DNA of 64,000 nucleotides from NCBI RefSeq assembly GCF_014805625.2, contig NW_023998431.1:6390979-6454978 (forward strand), written 5' to 3'. Made by a program: the position numbers and the translations under genes. The first letter of the stretch is position 1; each line of letters starts with the position of its first letter. This stretch comes from Glossina fuscipes. Lineage: Eukaryota; Arthropoda; Insecta; Diptera; Glossinidae. Below are positions 46,601-58,088 of the stretch, piece after piece. The notes beneath the pieces were generated by a model. It was not told the origin of the DNA and did no database searches. It saw only the letters and a program-made list of their open reading frames with translations.

Positions 46601-49600
46601 CTGCCTTTTCTGAGCGACAAATTGTTAAACCTTCTCCGTCTGTTTGGTTCTTTCATATATAGTTTCAGAGAGCAAGGATGCTAATAAACAATTAACCCGT
46701 CAACGTTCGAAAAGCTTAATTATGCGACGCAAAGACAAAAAGTTAAGTGAAGAATCCATTGCTCATGCCGAAGAAAATCCACCCCGAGTAGCTCCGCTGG
46801 CCCCTCAGTTATTGCACATACCTTCAAGTTCACCTGTAGTACAAGTCGCTTGCGGCTTACATCATACTGTAGTCTTGACATTGGCCGGTGAAGTATTCAC
46901 ATTTGGCAGTAATCAATTCGGTCAATTAGGAACGGGAGATATGCAACCAATAAGCGGCCCAATACGCGTAAATGTTACTGGTAACGTTTGCCAGGTAGCG
47001 GCTGGAAGTAATCATACAGTCCTTTTAACTTATAAAGGCCTCATTTATACTTTCGGTAATTATCAGAAAGGCCAATTAGGTCGTTTGCCGCATGATTTTC
47101 AAAACAAAACTTCATCATTAAATGAACGGGAAAGAAGTAGTATTCGTTTAGAATCAATGGGAGTAAATGAAACGTCAACGGAATCATCTACGGTAACGCA
47201 AATGTTAGCTCAGCGACAGAAGATTTTGTGGCACTGTACTCCGGGTTTGGTGTTGTAAGTAAATTATTTTTAGAGGTGCCGAAGAAAGCGTTAATTGTGT
47301 TATTTCTGTAGTGGTATTGGTCCAAGTTTCGGTAAAAAAGCCACTTGGATTGGTGCCAGTGGCGATCAGACGTTTATAAAAATTGATGAATCTTTGATAA
47401 CCACACAGATGTTACCAAAAATGAATGTGGCCGCCAATAAGAAAACAATATGTAAATAAAGTCCGTCTTCGCTTTTCAGTTAGTTATTTGATTTGTCATT
47501 TATTTTTAGTAATGATTCCTACAATTCCTCTAAGTTTTAACGCCATCTCAATTAATAGGCGTGATGGAAGCTGCACAGCGCATTACTATAATCAAGTGGA
47601 TTTCGTTAAACTGGAACATGCTACCAGTAAACCAAAATTAATACCGGAAGTGAATCGTAATATTGATGAGAATATGATGTCGATGGGTCCCTCTTCGTCT
47701 TCAGCCATCAACGAACAAATTTCACGCAGCATGCACGATGCTCGAAATCAATTATTCGACCTGCAAGATAATCATGTACATAATAATGTGCAATCTGTTC
47801 AACGCAAAGAGCGCGGTAGAGAACATTCGAAGGCCTCAGCGAGTTCTGTGGCAATGGTCAATTCTCCAGAAAAAATACATAGCAAGCTAGCATTCGCCAT
47901 GGATCCATGGTATAATGTCTTGTGGGTTTATGATAGCAATAATAGAAAAATTTTATGCTACAACGTTTTGGCCAGTGAGATTCCTTTAGTGACTCAGGTA
48001 AAATATTTTACTGTCTGATATATCCTACCGATATTCTCTGCTTTATGGATATTTTTAGAATTCCTCAAATTACCGGGCTTTGCTGACTCCGGAATTATCG
48101 CTGCCTAATAAGCAAGATTGTCACATATCGCGTTTACATGCTTCCCTAAATTTGTTAGCCTGTTTAGATGTCTTAACATCAGCTCAAGATGTTATGTAAG
48201 CTGGGTGAACCAACTTTAAGACATATTTTGAAATAAGTTTTTTGTTTCAGTCCGTCCTGCTTTGAAGACGTCGCGCCTAAGGAAGACAATCAAAATAAAG
48301 ACGCCAAGGATAGTCAATATCAGGTGGTTAATCGCTTTGATAATTTCGGTGGTGGTTGGGGTTATTCAGGGCATAGCGTAGAAGCCATACGTTTCTCAGC
48401 TGACACTGACGTTATAATATGTAAGGCTTTATAGTTTTCCTTGAAGAAATTGCAAGTACATTTTTTTTTATCTTTAAGATGGCTTTGGTATGTTTGGTGG
48501 TCGTGGTGAATATACATGCAAGTTGAAATTATACGATTTGGGTTTGGACGGTGGTGGTTATGAGAAAGAAGGCACTTTAATTAGTGAAACGAAAGAAGTG
48601 CCCTTTGAATGTCCAGCGCGTAGCAAATATCATATTTTATTACCGAAACCGATAAACGCCACCGTGGGCCGTTGGTATTTAGTATGGACTCGTATAGTGG
48701 GGCCATCTTCTGACTGTGGTTCTTGCGGTCAAGGTACAGTAACAACCGAGGATCAAGTTGTCTTTACATTCAAGTCTTCTAAAAAAGCCAATAACGGAAC
48801 TGATGTGAACTCCGGACAAATACCATCTATCCTCTACCGTTTAGTAGCTCAAGAATCAAAACAGGCTATTGTTCCCGTTGACATAGATCCGGTGAAGAGC
48901 GTGACCAAAGAATTCGCTAACAGTGTAAAAAAAGAATGCTTTGAGAGTTTGGTTCTCTTACTCAATTGGTCTTGGGAAGCCTTTAAAAGACATTTGAGAG
49001 AGCAACGAGATAAGTCACATCAGCTGCAAGTAAAACAATCTTTGGAATATCTTATACATGTTAATAAGTCCTGTTTGCGTTTGTTAAGAAAATACACTAA
49101 TGAAATATATCCACAATACGGTAATAAAGAGGATATTATTTGCGATTATATTTCCTATAACGTAGCCGAAGCTATTAATAGTAAGTCGACTAATAGCAAA
49201 AAGATCGAAAAGGATTTTTTGAAATTAACTAAGCCCAACTCCATATCAACAGCATCGGAAAAGAATTATAATGAATCAACGGTGCTTCTGAATCAGTCAA
49301 CTACTGTACACAAACCGAATTTGGAAAATATTCATCTGGCCGAGTGTATCGGTAACGTAAGAGCAATGCTTATCGGTATCTTCTGTGACGATATATTTCA
49401 GGATGTAAGCAGTGAAGAAGCTATGTCAATGGCTTTGGAGATCTTGGAAGAATGTCACATAAGTTTTGTAGCATGCTTTGGAATATTCTACCCGACTTCG
49501 ACTCTCAAATGGAATTGTTTGTGCGATTTACTCTCCGAAATGGATAAAGTACGTTCTTTAATTAAGATAGAATTTATTTTTATCCTTGGAATGAATATTT

Positions 49601-52600
49601 TGATAATTTTCAGCAAGGAATCTTGCACTCGCGCTTGTTGAGTGCAATTTTAGCTGGTCTATGTTCACCTACGGTAAAATTGCGTTCCACTTTTGCTCTG
49701 CTGAGTCAGGGTAATGAACGTCAGTCTATTATAAGTCCCAGTGATAATTCAGGTTTGCCCATGTTATCTTCGACCGATGGGCATCAGTATCCTATTCTCG
49801 TGGAACAAATGATTTATCGTACTCAACAAGAGAAAAGCGATTTCCTCAGCAATTCCTGGACTTTTAAAGATGTATTAATGCGCTTATTGGACATTATAGC
49901 GAACCCAATACGTGATAGAATTGAGAATATTTATAACCGTAGCGTTCACTTTAATTACTCCAATGGCAGCGTTTGCAGTAAGGAGATGAATCAAGGTCTG
50001 ATTGATAATTGTTGCCATCTTTTGGGCAGAGTATTAGCGGAAATCGTCTATCAAACAGCTTTAGGAGATGTAAGTTGATTATATGGTTTCAAAAAATTGC
50101 GGACCGTTTAAATTTAATGACACTTCTTATCTCTCAGTATGATAAAATATTTGTTCCCCCGCGCAGCCTGCACTCGTCAGGTTCACGTTTTGCTCGTTGC
50201 GATCAAAGTCGGACATGGAATACTGGTAATTTTGGTCCCGATGCCATTGCATTCACTGTAGACAGTCCAGGTATAGCAATAGCGGGAGCTATGATTTATT
50301 CCGGTTCAGGCAGTTATGAGTATCAATTGGAACTCTTATATGATAACAGTGGTGATTTGCAGCAATCTCAACAACAACAGCAACAGCTTCAACAACAGCA
50401 TAAATGGGAAACCTTAGAATCAATTTCGGGTACTTACGATCAAACCTCGGTACACAACGATATGACGGAAATCAAATTTGAAAGATCAGTTCTAATTAAG
50501 GTATGTGCATGAAGTTTTTTTGAATTTATAATTACATTAAGCTAGCGCTACTATTCAGGAGAATACTCGCTATGCTCTGAGGCTTTGTTCTCAGGGAGCA
50601 CGTACTTGTTCGGGAGATAGTGGTATGGCGTCTATACGAGGACCTTGTGGAACCACATTTCATTTTTACGCTTGTGATCTAAGCTTTAATGGCACTAATG
50701 CTCATCGCGGTCAAATTCCCTGCATACTTTATTATAGTACACCGCTTAAACAAGATTCTAGTACCGCTTACAGTGGAGGTAGAGGTATTAGTTGTGTTGA
50801 TACATCTGGGGTCAGCGATAGTAATCTTTCAAGTAAAGTCACCATGCGTGACACAGCTTTACAAATTGCTTCAGATATAACCAAGAAATGCTCTGAACTT
50901 TTGGTTTTGGCACGCAACAATCTGGCTGCCTCTTTATCGCCGTCTGATAATTCTTCAAATCATTCGCAGACAATTGACTCTGAGCATAATATTACTCCTA
51001 TCGAAGAGCACATGGATATAAATTGGGCCAATAATTCTCGCACATCTGTTTTGCCGGCTGATGGCGGTAGTATATCATCTGCTCGTGATCTTTCCAAACG
51101 ATTAGAGTCATTTTCCAAAGGCATTATAGAAACTTTAAAATTTGAAAAGCGTTCTACAAACCCTTTCGAAATGGAAATCGAAATTGGTGCAACCGAAATA
51201 CATCCTAAGGATTTGTTATTAGAAGAATCTTCTTCAATACAAGACCTTAATTTGCGTAACGGTCAAATGACGAAACTTAATGGCAATGAACGTACAGGCG
51301 CTGAAGCAGTAGAAGATTTCGCGGTTACATCTCAATACAATCCTATGGGTATGTCAAAAGCCGATTCCGATGAAACTCCGGCGCAATTAGCAGCTGTACA
51401 AATTTTAGAAATTTTTAATTTAAATTCGTCGAACCTTTTTCATACGTTATTGCCACTCGTTTATGCTCACATAGCGAATTTAGCTTGTAGTGATGCCAAG
51501 GTACTTTCCCTAACAGAAGAGACTTCCCTTTCTAACATTTTGAAATATGTGATTTTGATTCTAGAGTTCAGTGCAAATTTTGGGCTTAATTAAAGACATA
51601 CTGCCGCATATAGCTGCATTGAATCAATTAAATTATTCCAAAGATCAAAATGGTCAAATGCATTTATTTACATTGCCACGTCTACGAGACATCTCCGAAC
51701 CTTATCGTAAGAAATGTGAAACAGAAGATAATAGTTTAGTAGCTGCCGGAAGTGAGTGGGGATCAACTAATGATATAACGACCACTAGTAACCACTATTG
51801 CATCGTGGAAAGTGAACATCCATATCGGAGCGCTTCTATTAATTGTTATCGTGTCGAGTTTCCAGCATGTGTGCAATGGCTAACGATAGAATTCGATGCG
51901 CAGTGCGGCACAGCGCAGTTAGAAGATTACCTTTTGGTTTCGATGCCCACGAGACCACTTTTAAATTGTGAACCTGGCCCAATACATGACGATTATTACG
52001 ACATTTTGGATAATAACATAAAAACGAACCGAGGCAATTGCAAAAACGCTACTTTAATAGCGACATGCTACAAAGCACCTGCGTGGCGTGATATTCAGCC
52101 AACAATAGATCCTGATTGGATAGTCGTTAAAAAATTTAACACGTAAGATAAACCTTTTTGAATTCTGCACACAAGGAAAAAAGTTTATTTTTTTTCTATA
52201 TATGTACACATAGGCCTTCGAACTGGTTGCAAAACGTCATGATATTACCTGGTAATTGCGTAGAGTTTTCTCTAGAAACATCTTCCCTTTACGCCCAAGA
52301 CCCCCATATTAATCGTTACGGTTTTAAATGTCTTGTAGTGGGTTACGATAATCCAGTATTGGTATATTTTTATGGAATTTTTAAAGAAGTTTCTACGTAA
52401 ATATGATAATTTTTTTTTATTTTTAGCTAAATAGTAATAATTCATGTTTGGTACGTATTGAACAGGAGTTAGCTTATTTGGGAGGCATGTGTAGTGCTAA
52501 TTTAATGAGGAAGAATCTGAGTTTACCAGGTAAGAGAAATAGTTCAACGTTTTAGAAATATCTCAGTAAAATGTTTATTTTTTAAGATGACATAAATGTG

Positions 52601-52722
52601 GACGATTTAGCTAGCATTAGTGAAACGATTAGTGCACATTTTCCTTTGCTGTCTAAAGGTTTAGCTTTATCTGAACCAGAATTAAATATACACCAGGCTT
52701 TGGAATCTTACCTACCAATAGG
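40635..52722 (+). CDS. hiw: Highwire (PAM/MYCBP2/RPM-1-type E3 ubiquitin ligase), 5' half
   Basis: Exons: 40,635-40,705; 43,858-44,803; 44,871-45,242; 45,300-46,321; 46,502-46,587; 46,663-47,254; 47,312-47,451; 47,510-47,997; 48,059-48,195; 48,251-48,420; 48,479-49,548; 49,614-50,069; 50,138-50,500; 50,559-51,500; 51,565-52,142; 52,214-52,361; 52,427-52,529; 52,587-52,722. All junctions are GT-AG and hold phase, giving about 2,606 codons, roughly half of the ~5,200-aa fly protein. RCC1-like repeats lie in exons 4-6 (HTVVLTLAGEVFTFGSNQFG; HTVLLTYKGLIYTFGNYQKG). A Cys-rich patch follows CRVCILCKEC. PHR domain 1 spans exons 10-11 (NRFDNFGGGWGYSGHSVEAI; MFGGRGEYTCKLKLYDLG) and PHR domain 2 exons 13-14 (FGPDAIAFTVDSPGIAIAGA). 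Exon 16 has the family motif WLQNVMILPGNCVEFSLET. The MYC-binding and RING regions lie beyond the window. Highwire restrains synaptic growth and promotes axon degeneration by ubiquitinating Wnd/DLK and Nmnat. Confidence 0.94.
41100..43430 (+). mobile_element. Decayed I-like LINE fragments in highwire intron 1
   Basis: Within the 3.15-kb first intron, RT pieces are readable at 41,307-41,627 (LKGRLMKFLNSKNCG, CINELSFLIANEKRTGRKVA). A thumb-side piece at 42,700-42,800 reads LPKYIEKTIQRFKNKKVKRC, parallel to FPKYIEKSTQTFESRM in the 34.9-kb copy. A C-terminal AEHPIFECFKFEFEDG lies near 43,285-43,335. The order is that of one I-like element in the same strand as the gene, broken by a dispersed repeat at 42,093 and many stops. 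Confidence 0.65.
42093..42570 (+). repeat. Dispersed repeat with calyptrate-type left terminus
   Basis: It begins AACAAGTAAGAAAGTTATAT then TCGGCGGGGACCGAATTTCG. This is a terminus widely seen in calyptrate fly genomes and the approximate complement of the right end of the copy near 53.9 kb. The right boundary is uncertain. It sits inside the decayed LINE of highwire intron 1, so it is the younger insertion. Confidence 0.5.
50361..50400 (+). repeat. hiw: Polyglutamine tract inside highwire PHR domain 2
   Basis: CAA/CAG codons give QQSQQQQQQLQQQ directly after the strand ELLYDNSGD in exon 13. Mixed CAA and CAG codons make it less prone to slippage than a pure repeat. It probably lies in a surface loop between beta strands. 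Confidence 0.8.
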
Positions 52723-52894
52723 GTAAGTTGCATTTTTGTTATCGCATTATTTTAAATTACATTAGAATATGTTGTCCTTCAGATCATATAGACAAATATA
52801 CAGTTTAAAATAACTATTATATTTAATTTACATATGTACATAATTTTGGTATCAACTTTATATATATACTTTAACTAATTTACAAAACATTTGT

Positions 52895-53935
52895 TTGTAT
52901 ACCCTACACCAGTTGTGGCACAGGATATGTTAAGTTTGTGCAGACGTACATAACATCAAGAAGGGCTTAAGATACACCCACCTTTTATTATACCGATCTT
53001 CTCTTTCCGTCTGTCTGCCTCTCCATGTATATTTATCTTCAATGTACGGGTCGCAATTTTTGAGATATTTTGATGAAACTTGGCAAAATGGCGTACTCTA
53101 ACCCAAAGTCGAACGCTATTCAATATGTTTCGTATCGGCCCACTTTTGCGACCATTCTCCACATAATGCCGTATTTTTAAAAGTCGCTAGATGCAAAAAA
53201 TGGCAATTTTTGAAATTGGTTGGAAAAACTCGCTAAGTAATAGCACTTGGACATTCCAAATTGGTATAAAAACCTTCGACTGGGGCAATTTTTTGAACTC
53301 CCCTTTCACATGACCGTTCGTAAATTAAATGTTTCTATGATAAAAACGTATAATTTTCAATATTTCATTGTGGAAATTGGTTCATAACAGTAAATTGACA
53401 TGAAATCAACCTTACCAAATTTGGACCATGTAGGTCTATTTTTTGGCTATCATTATATATGCGAATTCTTAGGAAATTAAATCTTGATATGCCAAATAAG
53501 ATTTAGTTGATAATAATTTATGATGAAAATATGTGCAATTAAAGCAATTTGTCATAAAAATAAAGTGGACCAAATTTGGAACACGTGGGTCTATTTCTTA
53601 AATCACAATTCATATTAAGGCTTTGTGTGAATACTAAGCCTTTCAGAAAAAGCTTTAATTTTTAATAATTTCGTAAATCACTTAATGGTAAGGAAATTGG
53701 ATCAGATAGAGAGAAAGTCTAATTTCTAGTATTTTATGGCAGAAACTAAACAATAATAGGAAGTCAATTAAATTCGCAAAATTGGAATCGCATCAACTGG
53801 TGGTTTTGCGTTCATTATAAGTATGCATGAGAGTAACGTGTAATTTTTGGCGTACTAATACCAAAACAAGTGAGCAATTCCACTAGACGATGTGGTGCAG
53901 GCCTTGCGCGACTATAATCTTCTTACTTTTTTTTT
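52895..53935 (+). repeat. Dispersed calyptrate-type repeat, copy B
   Basis: It starts TACCCTACACCAGTTGTGGC then ACAGGATATGTTAAGTTTGT. It contains GGTCGCAATTTTTGAGATAT and TTTTGATGAAACTTGGCAA, and ends GATGTGGTGCAGG then GCGCGACTATAATCTTCTTA. The right end is close to the inverse complement of the left terminus at 42,093. It ends about 50 bases from the stop codon of the nested minus-strand gene and may supply its 3' UTR or terminator. Confidence 0.65.
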
Positions 53936-53986
53936 CGGTGTTACGAGACGTTCTGTTCTAAAGCGAACCCCACATTTTTATCATGT

Positions 53987-56900
53987 TTACAAATCAGTCT
54001 TTAACAGGCCGGCATTCTCTATTTGATATATAATTTGTGTTTCTTTATAGGTGCGCTGTTCCGGTTTAATAATTTCAATTTTTAATTGTTGTCGCTTTGT
54101 TTTTTGTTTAAAAAGAACGATAGTGCTTATTATTATTATTATAAGTAACAGGAGTAGACCAATGCTAGGTGCCACGATATATAGCCAATAGGTCGATTCA
54201 CGGCATTCGGTTGCTATAAATTGACTTAGAAGTATGAAGTCACTACTTTGATCCGCATTACTGTTGAAACGAAAATATAACTGATCCTTGTGTTGCTGAA
54301 AGAAGACAGACTTTGGTTGCGGTGGTTGTTGCGTAACATCGACGTCATGACACGAAAATTCATTGTCGTAGTATAAACGCTTAATATTTAAATGAAACAT
54401 GTCCTGGAAGTCCAGAGGACGTATTTGGTTGCCAAAACTTACGATGTTATTGCTAAAACGCAATTCCATTTTCTCATTAGACACATAATCACGATGCAGC
54501 ATAATAGCTAAAAAGCAGGCAAAAAGGGAATTGTAAAGACATTAACCTTAAATTTAATCATATTTTCTGTACCCACCTTTAAAAGCTATTTGACTAGTTT
54601 GTCCAAAATTATTCTCACGTATACTAACAGCTTCCTTAATAAATGCTTCTAGCCATTCGGCATCTACGCTTTTGAAGTTGTTTTGTATTAAAGTTAACTT
54701 CGAGATCACTAGGCATAAATTGCATAAGAGTATTTGCATTAAATCGTTGTCCTATTTATTACGATATTCAGTTTCTTAATTTTATTCGGTCTATTCAAAG
54801 AAATTTTTGTCTTTAAGCGCACATTCATTTCTTCAATTTCCCATTTGACTTCTTTAAAAAATAACAAGTATTTAAATGATGTAATTTTGTGCGCATTCAC
54901 ACTTCCTCTTAGCCTGCTAAAAAATGTGATACGTCATAGATAGAAGGTTATGAGAAATTAAAGATAACAGATTTGTTGCATGCAGCAGTTAAATTCATTT
55001 TTCCCTTCCAAGATCATGAATTGCAATGCTTTTGATAATGGTTTTTCTCCTTCTTCAGATATATAAATTGGTGCTGTTAGGATTCGACTTGACTAATTCG
55101 AGTATTTACTTGCGATAAGTAGCCATCATCAGTATCAATTTACACTAGTTTTCGACATTCATAATTTCTCATTTTTTCAAATTCCCCTAAATTTGAAGCC
55201 TTCTGTTTTCTTCAAGGTGATTCCGACTTGAAATCAACTTTGCTGATTCACTTAAATCAATCTGTTACTATTTCTTCTGTTTGCACGGTTCGTCTTCACT
55301 CATAGTAGCGTAATTTTCAAAAGTGCGTTTTAAGCATCTTCCTATATAACGACTTTGGTGAACAGTATGACTTTACATGAAAATATTAAATAATACAATT
55401 TGTGATGTATTGTCACGAATTTGCACTAGTGGTCTTGCCTGTTTTGCTTAATTTTTTATACTCTACAACACTTATGGTACAAGGCATATTAAGTTTGTGC
55501 AGATGTACGCAGTACCCAAAACAACTTGAGATGTACCCACCCTTCGCTATACCGATCGATTCAAAACCTTTATCTGAACCGATCTATGGTTTGAATAATT
55601 TTCTTGTGTTCAACATACAAGCCGCAATTTTTGAGATATTTTGATGAAATTTAGTATACCGACGGGTTTTAGTGCTTCGACGGTCCCTATTGAAAATGAA
55701 TCGGATCAGACCATCTTTTTAACCAGTCTTTGTGTAACGCTGACTTTGTTTTCTGAATACAAATTTTGAAAATTCTACGACAGAAATCACATTCTAAATT
55801 GGTATGAAAAATTTGAATCGAATTGAGCATTTTTTTCAATCCATCTCTCAGGTAATCGTTTCTGTGAAAATTGAATTTTTATACGGTGGAAAGGTATAAG
55901 TTTTCATTTTACATTATGGAAATGGGTTCATAATAATAATTTACCGAATTTGAACAATGTAGGTCTATTTATTGGGTCGTATCCCGGGTAAGGGTTCTCA
56001 TGACAAATAATTTATTACATAGTAAAAATACCCAATTTTTGATATTTCATAATGAAAGTTGATTCGAAAGAGTAATTCAATATAAAACTTCACTGTCTCA
56101 AGTTTGCATCAAGTTTCGACACCGCAGCACGGAACAATTCTCATGAAAAACAAGCTTTGTATACAAAAAAAAGGTCTAATTTATGCCATTTTATAATAAA
56201 AATTTGTCCATAACAATAATTTGAGATAAAAATTAATAGAATCAAATTTGAACCATGTAGATGTGTGTTTTGGACCCAATTCCATATGAGAATTCTCACG
56301 AGTAGTAAAGCCTCTGGTAGACAGATCTAATTTTTAATACATTGAGCATTGAAAATTTGGATCACATAGGTGTATATTGTAGATCCTACCATATATACGG
56401 ATTCTCATGAAAAATAAGCTTTGAGTTGGTGATAAAATCTAGTAGTCTGTAATATTCTTTATCTTTAATAAGTCAATTAATTTTTCCTAATTTGGACTAC
56501 GTCAATTAACTTTATAAAGAAATGACTTATCATTTTCAGCGTATTATCGCAAGAATTAACAAATAACTGTATTAGGAGAAATCGTGTAGGATATTTGATA
56601 GCTACGCGTACCCAACTAATGCATAAGGTCTTTATTTTTTTATAATAATTTGGAATGATGAGCCCGGAGGTGAATGTTACTTGCTTGCTTGTAGATAGTT
56701 ATTTATGTATTATGATGCGTACGGTAGCTAATTTCAACAATATTTGCTTTGAAGCATCCATTTCATTAATATTTTCGCCAAATTTTAAATTTAAATCTGC
56801 GATAAGTTGATTTTATAGATATGTTGATGGCGCAACTTGAATCATGATCTGCATATGTAAACTAACAACATATGTCAGTTGTCCATGTCAGTAATTTCGA

Positions 56901-58088
56901 ATTTAGGAACTTTTGAAAAGACTAATTGGCTAACATTTTTTTAATTATTCAAAAACATGAATTTATGTTAGGGATCTAATGCGCGTTTATAGGAAAGAAC
57001 AGTAAAGCCAATCAGGCTCTTTGCTTTGACGGTAGTGATAAAAATATCCCTTGTCAACCTTTAAATGCCTTTAAATAAACTTACTTTTAAATGAAAATGC
57101 TCTTGAATGTATATCTTGGAATTGTACACCAATGATGTTTAAAGTGTCAAGAACTTCAACCTCGTAGAAGGCTTTCGATGGCACACTGCTAATGAATTTG
57201 CAATTTCTTACATCAATTTGTTCAACAACAAATTTTTTAAAGGCCTAGGATTTGTAAATAATAAAAACATATGTATATAATATGTTATCGTTTTTTTATA
57301 AAACAACAACCAACCTGTGATTCAATACAATTTATTGATATATTATCCATTTTTAATAGTAAAGCATGATCCTTGAGTATGGTAACGGCAAAAGGATTTA
57401 TAGTATTTATGTGACCATCGACAAAAGTTATTTCTTCAATTAAACCATTTATAGCATGTGAATCAATTATTTCTATATTAACCTAAATATGTATATAAAA
57501 TCATTATTCAATTTATTTATTTTTTATATAAATTAGTTTGGATATCTTCTTTTTATAGAACTTTTACCTTTTCAAACCTAAGAACCAAAGGCGTATTACT
57601 GGCATGTATAGGAAATGCTAAGGCATATTTATTTAGTATTAAGTTATTTATATTGTTAAAGGTTATTTTACGTAGACCCTGAATATCTCCTAAAGCATTG
57701 GCATTTATTGTCAGCGCTTTACAGTTACTTATATCGACATGATAAGCTGAACCTAATAAACGAGGTAACAACATAATCTGTTGAGAAATATTTCAAATGA
57801 TTAATTAAAATAAGTTGTTTAATAGCTCAACTAATCCTAATTAAGTGTAACACCTACCTGGTTAATGTGGCCACAATCACAAGTATATTTGGCATCATGA
57901 GCTATACAAGTTACGTTCAGTAATTGGTGGTATTTAACGGTTTTATAGCCTCTATGATAAATGTCCGCCATTACACCTCTGCTGACAAGATCTAATAACG
58001 TAAACATCGTTATTGCAACCATAAATATATTAATGGTAACCAAAAATTTCCAGTAGCTGCCAGATATTGTCAATGATATTATGGGCAT
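53987..58088 (-). CDS. Single-span membrane protein with LRR-like ectodomain, nested in highwire
   Basis: Six exons on the minus strand: 58,088-57,858; 57,777-57,568; 57,482-57,315; 57,244-57,085; 54,708-54,577; 54,507-53,987. All splice sites are GT-AG and phases agree, giving 473 aa. Residues about 13-33 form a signal anchor or uncleaved signal (FLVTINIFMVAITMFTLLDL). A Cys-containing cap follows (TCIAHDAKYTCDCGHIN). About 200 residues of irregular LRR-like repeats come next (LRKITFNNINNLILNKYALA; LIEEITFVDGHINTINPFAV; ISKLTLIQNNFKSVDAEWLE). A second Cys pair (EFSCHDV, ATECRES) precedes a strong membrane span at about 405-431 (APSIGLLLLLIIIIISTIVL), and a basic 40-residue tail ends GLLKTDL. 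This architecture suggests a cell-surface recognition or adhesion protein. I cannot name the gene. Intron 4 (2.4 kb) holds a dispersed repeat. Confidence 0.8.
55455..56640 (+). repeat. Dispersed calyptrate-type repeat, copy C
   Basis: It starts TACTCTACAACACTTATGGT then ACAAGGCATATTAAGTTTGT, contains CCGCAATTTTTGAGATATTT and ends near GGAGAAATCGTGTAGGATAT. It is more decayed than copy B but colinear with it, and lies in intron 4 of the nested gene. Several internal segments of the form ACCATGTAGGTCTATTTxxTGGxxxxxAT recur within the element, so part of it may be internally repetitive. Confidence 0.6.
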
